Origin: Solea solea
Lineage: Eukaryota; Chordata; Actinopteri; Pleuronectiformes; Soleidae
NCBI RefSeq assembly: GCF_958295425.1
Contig: NC_081136.1
Span: 31,392,843 to 31,456,842, forward strand
Direction of reading: 5' to 3'
DNA length: 64,000 nucleotides
Shown: piece after piece, positions 59,427-64,000 of the stretch
Layout: the number at the start of each line of letters is the position of its first letter
How positions within the stretch are numbered: the stretch's first letter is position 1
Program-made: the position numbers and the translations under genes
The notes under the pieces: generated by a model
Databases searched by the model: none
What the model was told of the DNA's origin: nothing
What the model saw: the letters and a program-made list of their open reading frames with translations, nothing else

Positions 59427-59768
59427 ATGTGGCAACCGAGTTAGACAGGGAGGGGTAGATAGCTGGAGCAGACCTGGTAGAGGCTCCTTTTCTTGTCTTT
59501 TTATCTGTGTTTTTTCTCCCCGTACGGGGCACTTTGTTCACTGTTCATGTGACCGCCACGGCTGGGAAGTTGTCGGTGGAGCAGGAAACCGGACCGCCGT
59601 CACCGCTGTTTTTCTCCGGGACTATAAAACCGCTGTCGCTGTGAAAACAGCCCAGAAGAAAGACGGAAAGGGAGTAACAACATGGGACGATAATTATTAT
59701 TATTATTATTTTTTTTTTAAAAAAGAAGGTGTTGTGAACCGACGATGACTCCCTGGGGGGATCCGTGA
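59427..59768 (+). promoter_or_regulatory. Four short upstream ORFs in the ptpn12 5' leader
   Basis: If the leader is unspliced, it contains ATG...TAG at 59427-59444, a minimal ATG-TGA start-stop at 59547-59552, ATG...TAA at 59682-59693 and ATG...TGA at 59745-59768, all closed before the main start. Such elements usually lower or condition translation of the main frame. Confidence 0.45.
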
Positions 59769-59902
59769 AGCTTATTTATTTTTATTTATTCCCGTTTTCC
59801 TTCTCCCCCCTTTTTTTTGTTGTTATTTTTACGTGTTCTCCTCCCTTGCTACTTTGGGGGTGTTATTATTTCTTGTAAAGGAAAAGACAACCGGACTGAA
59901 AC

Positions 59903-60004
59903 ATGGAGCAAGCCGGCATCCTGAGAAAGTTTATCCAGGGGGTGAAGGCCATGAGCGAGGGGGACGAGGAGAGGGGAGAGGACAACTTCGGCAACGACTT
60001 TATG
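59903..60004 (+). CDS. ptpn12: ptpn12 (PTP-PEST) first coding exon, partial gene
   Basis: It encodes 34 residues beginning MEQAGILRKFIQGVKAM and ending GEDNFGNDFM, then a gtgggt donor in phase 0. Vertebrate PTPN12 begins MEQVEILRKFIQRVQAM and has GEDNFARDFM at the same place, followed by RLRRLSTKYRTEKIYP on the next exon. The product is a cytosolic protein tyrosine phosphatase that acts on p130Cas, paxillin and other adhesion and cytoskeletal substrates. Only the segment before the catalytic domain is in the window. The start is fixed by homology and a Kozak-like context (A at -3, G at +4). Confidence 0.94.
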
Positions 60005-60250
60005 GTGGGTGTATACACGAATTCACGCGAGCTGAGCTCACCTATCCTGCTTTTACTTCACCGCTCCCTCAGTCACACACACATCTGTCCCTTCCGCCTT
60101 GCTTCCACCACACTGACCCACCGTGTCCCTCCTCCCCTCCCCGTCTCCCGGTTCCCTGGATCCCATAGGAGGTGAGGCAGGGGCGGCCACTCTGCCCTCT
60201 TCCTTTTCCTCCCATTTCCAGGCTTTACATGGCGGCCTAGCATTGTCTCA

Positions 60251-60285
<35 letters not shown>

Positions 60286-62050
60286 CAGAGAACACCACCG
60301 GCTGCTGTTTCTCCAAAATTAAGACAAACGGCAAACAAAAGACAACGAGGCCAAGGACATTTGTCTTTAAATTAAAACTTGTGTAGCGTGGGATTAACCG
60401 GTGGGATTTATTGAGCTTATTGTCTCGTTAGCTCGGGCTGCGCGCTATTCGTAGAACATGCGATGTACGATAATGTTGCTAATTGCGATAACAGCGTGAT
60501 TAGCGCTAATTAAACAAACATGTGCATGGTCATGTCTTAAAGGCTTTTGGTTCATTGTTAACGAACAACATTAACGTTTCATTCCCCCCTTTAGACATTG
60601 CTCTTGACAAAGTCATATCTTACATCCCCTGGAATGTTGAAATAAAATAAAATGAAAACAATTTAGATTTAAAATATATATATATATATGTAAACAAGGG
60701 CTGGCCAACAATTCACTAACAATGTGTAAAATTATATACATTTCTTCAGTTTCACCTATTTTATTGTGATATTGTTTTTGGCCATGTCATCAAGCCCAAT
60801 TTCTCTTGCTGCAATTGTATGGCATTGTCTCTCCTCATCTAATAGTGTTACACTATAAGATGGATTTAAGTAGAATAATATGTGCTAGACTCTCACATTG
60901 GAAGAAAATGACAAATCAAATCAGAAACACTTGCTATCTATGCTAAGTAGCACATGGAACAACCTCTATTTATTCCATTTAGGGCAGTTTTAGCACCATG
61001 TATATGTCCTTTATGTTATGTATACTCTGCATGTTTAGATTGCGATGATGATGTATCGTGACGCCCCAATTTTTACTGGTGTTGGGATACACTGCAGTGA
61101 TTCATGTTCATCCCTCTGATACTCAAGAAACGGTGAATATCCATTGACCACAGTGAGTTTAATTGCATGTATTATCGTCATTGTTGTTCATAAGATGGTT
61201 ATAGTGTTTTGGAGCGGGAATCTCTATGGAAGAGGAGATGACTAGTTAATGATAGTGTATTTTTAGCTGCTAGATCCACAGAAAGACAACCCATTATCAG
61301 CATGGGCTTAAGCTTTTAGGCTCAGCGCAGAGTTGAATCTACTGTGATGGATGTGCAAATATTTGAAGCACACCTTGATGTAAGTCAAAGAAATTCTACA
61401 ACATCACAGACTTTGAAGCTGAATTAAAAACTTCAGCTCTATAACGTTCAGGAAAGTTGGATTTACAGCAGTTTTGGTATATAGTTATGCATCTATCTGT
61501 CCTTCACATAGCCAAAGAACTGGCCAGTAAGTAGAATAAAGCCCTTGGAATTGGTCTTTTGAGATGGTAAAAGAGACATTTGTTGTTATATTAAACCTGT
61601 TTTCCATTAAAATGTGTTACAAAAATGACCTTTGGTCAAAGAAGTGCTTGTGTACATCCACAGCAGTAATATGTTGACCATCCCTACGTGACCGAGTGTT
61701 CCTGTGTTTCAATGGTGGACTCAAAATAGGACCTGTTCCAGCCTCGTGAAATAGCAGAGATAGCCAACAACGGGATAGCACTTCTCTGATAACATACAGT
61801 ACATGCATTTGTCCTCATCATGCATTCATTTTAGTTGATTGGTTTTTAGAAGTTTATGTTAGGAAAAGTTGCTGCATCTGCAATCGTGTAAATTGAGATC
61901 TAAAGATAAATATAAGATAAATACAGTGTTGGGTTCAGAAGCAGCAGGCCGTGACTGGGTGTTTCAGAGAAGTGAAACATTTTATTGTCGATTATTGCTT
62001 TTGGAAAACTGGCTAATCAGCGTCAGAACAGTTAACTTTTTCTCCTTTTG

Positions 62051-62087
<37 letters not shown>

Positions 62088-64000
62088 CCTTCTCCTTACT
62101 TCCTACTTCATGTAAGCTGCTTGCTGGAGCTTGCAACATTCTTTCTTGGGCCATTTCATAACATTTTGTTCTTGCATTAAAAGTGGAGCTATATTAACCA
62201 TTGGGCACGTGTTGATGAAAAGTCACCTGAATAGGACAGGTCATTCTCCCCGAGATAAGATATTTGACACACCCTGAAATATGCAGAATCCTGCATACAT
62301 GTGTCTTGTTGTGTGCCAGTGACCCAGCCCATCCCGTTTTCAGAGAATGTGTCTCAGAAAACGGGGAAGTAGTAGATGTTGCGCAAAAAAAAAACCAGAC
62401 TACAAGACATTGGTGGAGACACCGAGAATAACTAGGACTAGTCTGCTGTTGGCTAACATATGGGCCGTTTAGTACATAATGCATATGATCATAAATTATT
62501 TAAACTATAGCTATTAAATGGAATTATTATCTAGTATAATCTCTTAAATAAATATTTAGTGTGCTACCGTTTAATCTTAACATTAAAATCCCTGTATGGT
62601 TGACTGGGGAGTGTGTGTGTTGTTGCTTTAGCTACAGCCAAACTATACACACACCTACACATCTTGTCAAGGTGCCTGTGGCAAGTTGACCACATCCCCC
62701 TGCTTTTTTGGCGGCACAATAGATGACGCAAATTGATATTAAATAATGTACGTTTTTGTCATTGGATCACTTATTATGCTTCGATTGTGTCTGTGACACA
62801 GTGAGCGGTATGAAAAAGATAGAAATGATTATATTGTTAGCCTTCAGGATGTCACACATCCGTTCGGTCAGTAACTTTACCATTAGTAAAGCTCACACGA
62901 AGTTCATTTTGGGCCTGTGGAAGTGCTTCAGTATTAACCATTTCCATCCTCTGGTTATTGGAAATAACATTATTTTTGTGCATGCAAAACTTGCTGAATG
63001 TTGTCTTTTGTGGCCTCCATGTAAATAAGAGCTGAATGTAGAGTTTCATCGCTAGAGAAAATTTAGCACGAAGCTGCGGAAACTTGTTCTGATTGATTTA
63101 AACGCGGGCCATGTTCCTGTGTACCGTACACAATTGATCAGGCAACGTGTAAGTCGGTGCTTCAGCCGGTTGCAGTCGTTCTGCTGTACCAATTTCAAGA
63201 TTTGTGTGAAGCTCTCAATTGCCGCAGTCAATCTCACAATAACACGAGGGTTGTGCTCGTCTGCACACTGAGTCATCGGAGCAGCCTTACAAAACACCCA
63301 CTTTAACAGGCTATTGTTGTTTATATATAGAAAGTGTTTTATAGAGTTAATTACAGTGCTCTGGCCGTGCTACGAGTCACAGATTACACTGTATAATTTG
63401 TTCAATGTTCTTCTTCGGCTGTAGGGAACATGGAACAGGAACACTTCCTACCCAATTGTGTAATTTTCTGGTTTTTGGTCCCCATTTTCTCTTTGTGCTG
63501 TATATTTTCCCAAAATATTTTTTGGGATTTTGGAGAAACTTAAACAACTGTAATTACATGGCACGAGCCACTCATTAAGACTGTGCAACAAATTATTGTG
63601 ATACGTTGTTTTCAACAATATTAGTTTTACTATTTTAAACACAAATTACATTACATTTATCACAGTTAGCAATGAAAACTAAAATTCAGGATGTGATTAA
63701 TACAATGTCAGCTATATGATTTTGTGAAACCACTCCGGTCTGATGATGGCATTATCCAGAAAGAAAGAAAAAAACGAATTGGACGAACGGTGAAATTCAT
63801 ACTGCTGTATCCCGGAGTGTCTCTCATGACCCAGGCTCTGCAAATCTGTGCAATAGCTGCTTCCACACAACCAAACAATGGCGATCTTACGTATTTCAAC
63901 AAGGGTGGTTATCAACTGGCTCTGTCAACCCACGACTTTCCAAACCAGCTATTATTGCGCTTATGTAAGAGAGACGGAGGTTGTTGTTGTTTTTGTTTAA
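60005..64000 (+). other. ptpn12: ptpn12 intron 1 (start)
   Basis: The intron begins with the donor at 60005, and no exon matching the next PTPN12 segment (RLRRLSTKY...) is visible before the window ends. It contains CA arrays at 60252-60284 and 62056-62083, an AT run at about 60678-60690, and otherwise unremarkable AT-rich sequence. Confidence 0.7.

Noticed and set aside
59833..60168. 111-codon open frame overlapping ptpn12 exon 1 in another frame
   Set aside because: Only the frame starting at 59903 matches PTPN12 and ends at a donor in the expected place.
1..64000. CRISPR arrays, bacterial operons, phage or plasmid features
   Set aside because: No regularly spaced direct repeats with unique spacers and no prokaryotic gene structure. 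The window is vertebrate nuclear DNA.

Overview
The window is nuclear DNA from a vertebrate, most likely a percomorph teleost. The evidence is short GT-AG introns beside long AT-rich non-coding stretches, many CA/GT, GA and tri- and tetranucleotide microsatellites, a Tc1/mariner element, tRNA-headed SINEs and small inverted-repeat elements of kinds common in fish, and a first exon that matches PTPN12. Most long open frames in the window are chance or low-complexity. The real coding signal lies in short spliced exons.

Bases 1 to about 37,700 contain no gene I can recognise. This stretch holds repeats: a LINE remnant interrupted by a SINE with an intact 15-bp target duplication, a second tRNA-derived SINE, a broken tRNA-Gly copy, several MITE-like elements and microsatellites. 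It also holds low-entropy, TAAT-rich blocks that resemble conserved non-coding elements. One plausible orphan terminal exon lies at 23187-23273, with a strong acceptor and a downstream AATAAA.

Bases 37,899-53,111 hold the centrepiece, a 24-exon plus-strand gene. I assembled it by hand as one continuous 3,915-nt frame (1,304 residues) from exon phases. Exons 1-6 encode a TIN2-type N-terminal domain, the TRFH-like domain of the shelterin subunit TINF2. Exons 7-8 encode a basic and acidic linker with a SUMO-interacting-like motif. Exons 9-23 encode seven tandem Myb/SANT-like (trihelix) domains of the type found in ZSCAN20 and ZSCAN29. Each trihelix unit is a phase 1-1 cassette, nearly always two exons, so whole units can be duplicated or skipped without breaking the frame. 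A telomere-complex scaffold domain joined to a seven-fold DNA-binding array is the most interesting object here. Introns of this gene carry a degenerate Tc1 element, a diverged SINE, a MITE and a three-copy inverted/direct repeat.

Bases 53,400-59,240 are intergenic and repeat-rich. From about 59,246 a CCAAT- and GC-box-bearing promoter leads into the first coding exon of ptpn12 (PTP-PEST) at 59903-60004. The rest of the window is the start of ptpn12 intron 1, and the catalytic-domain exons lie beyond the end.
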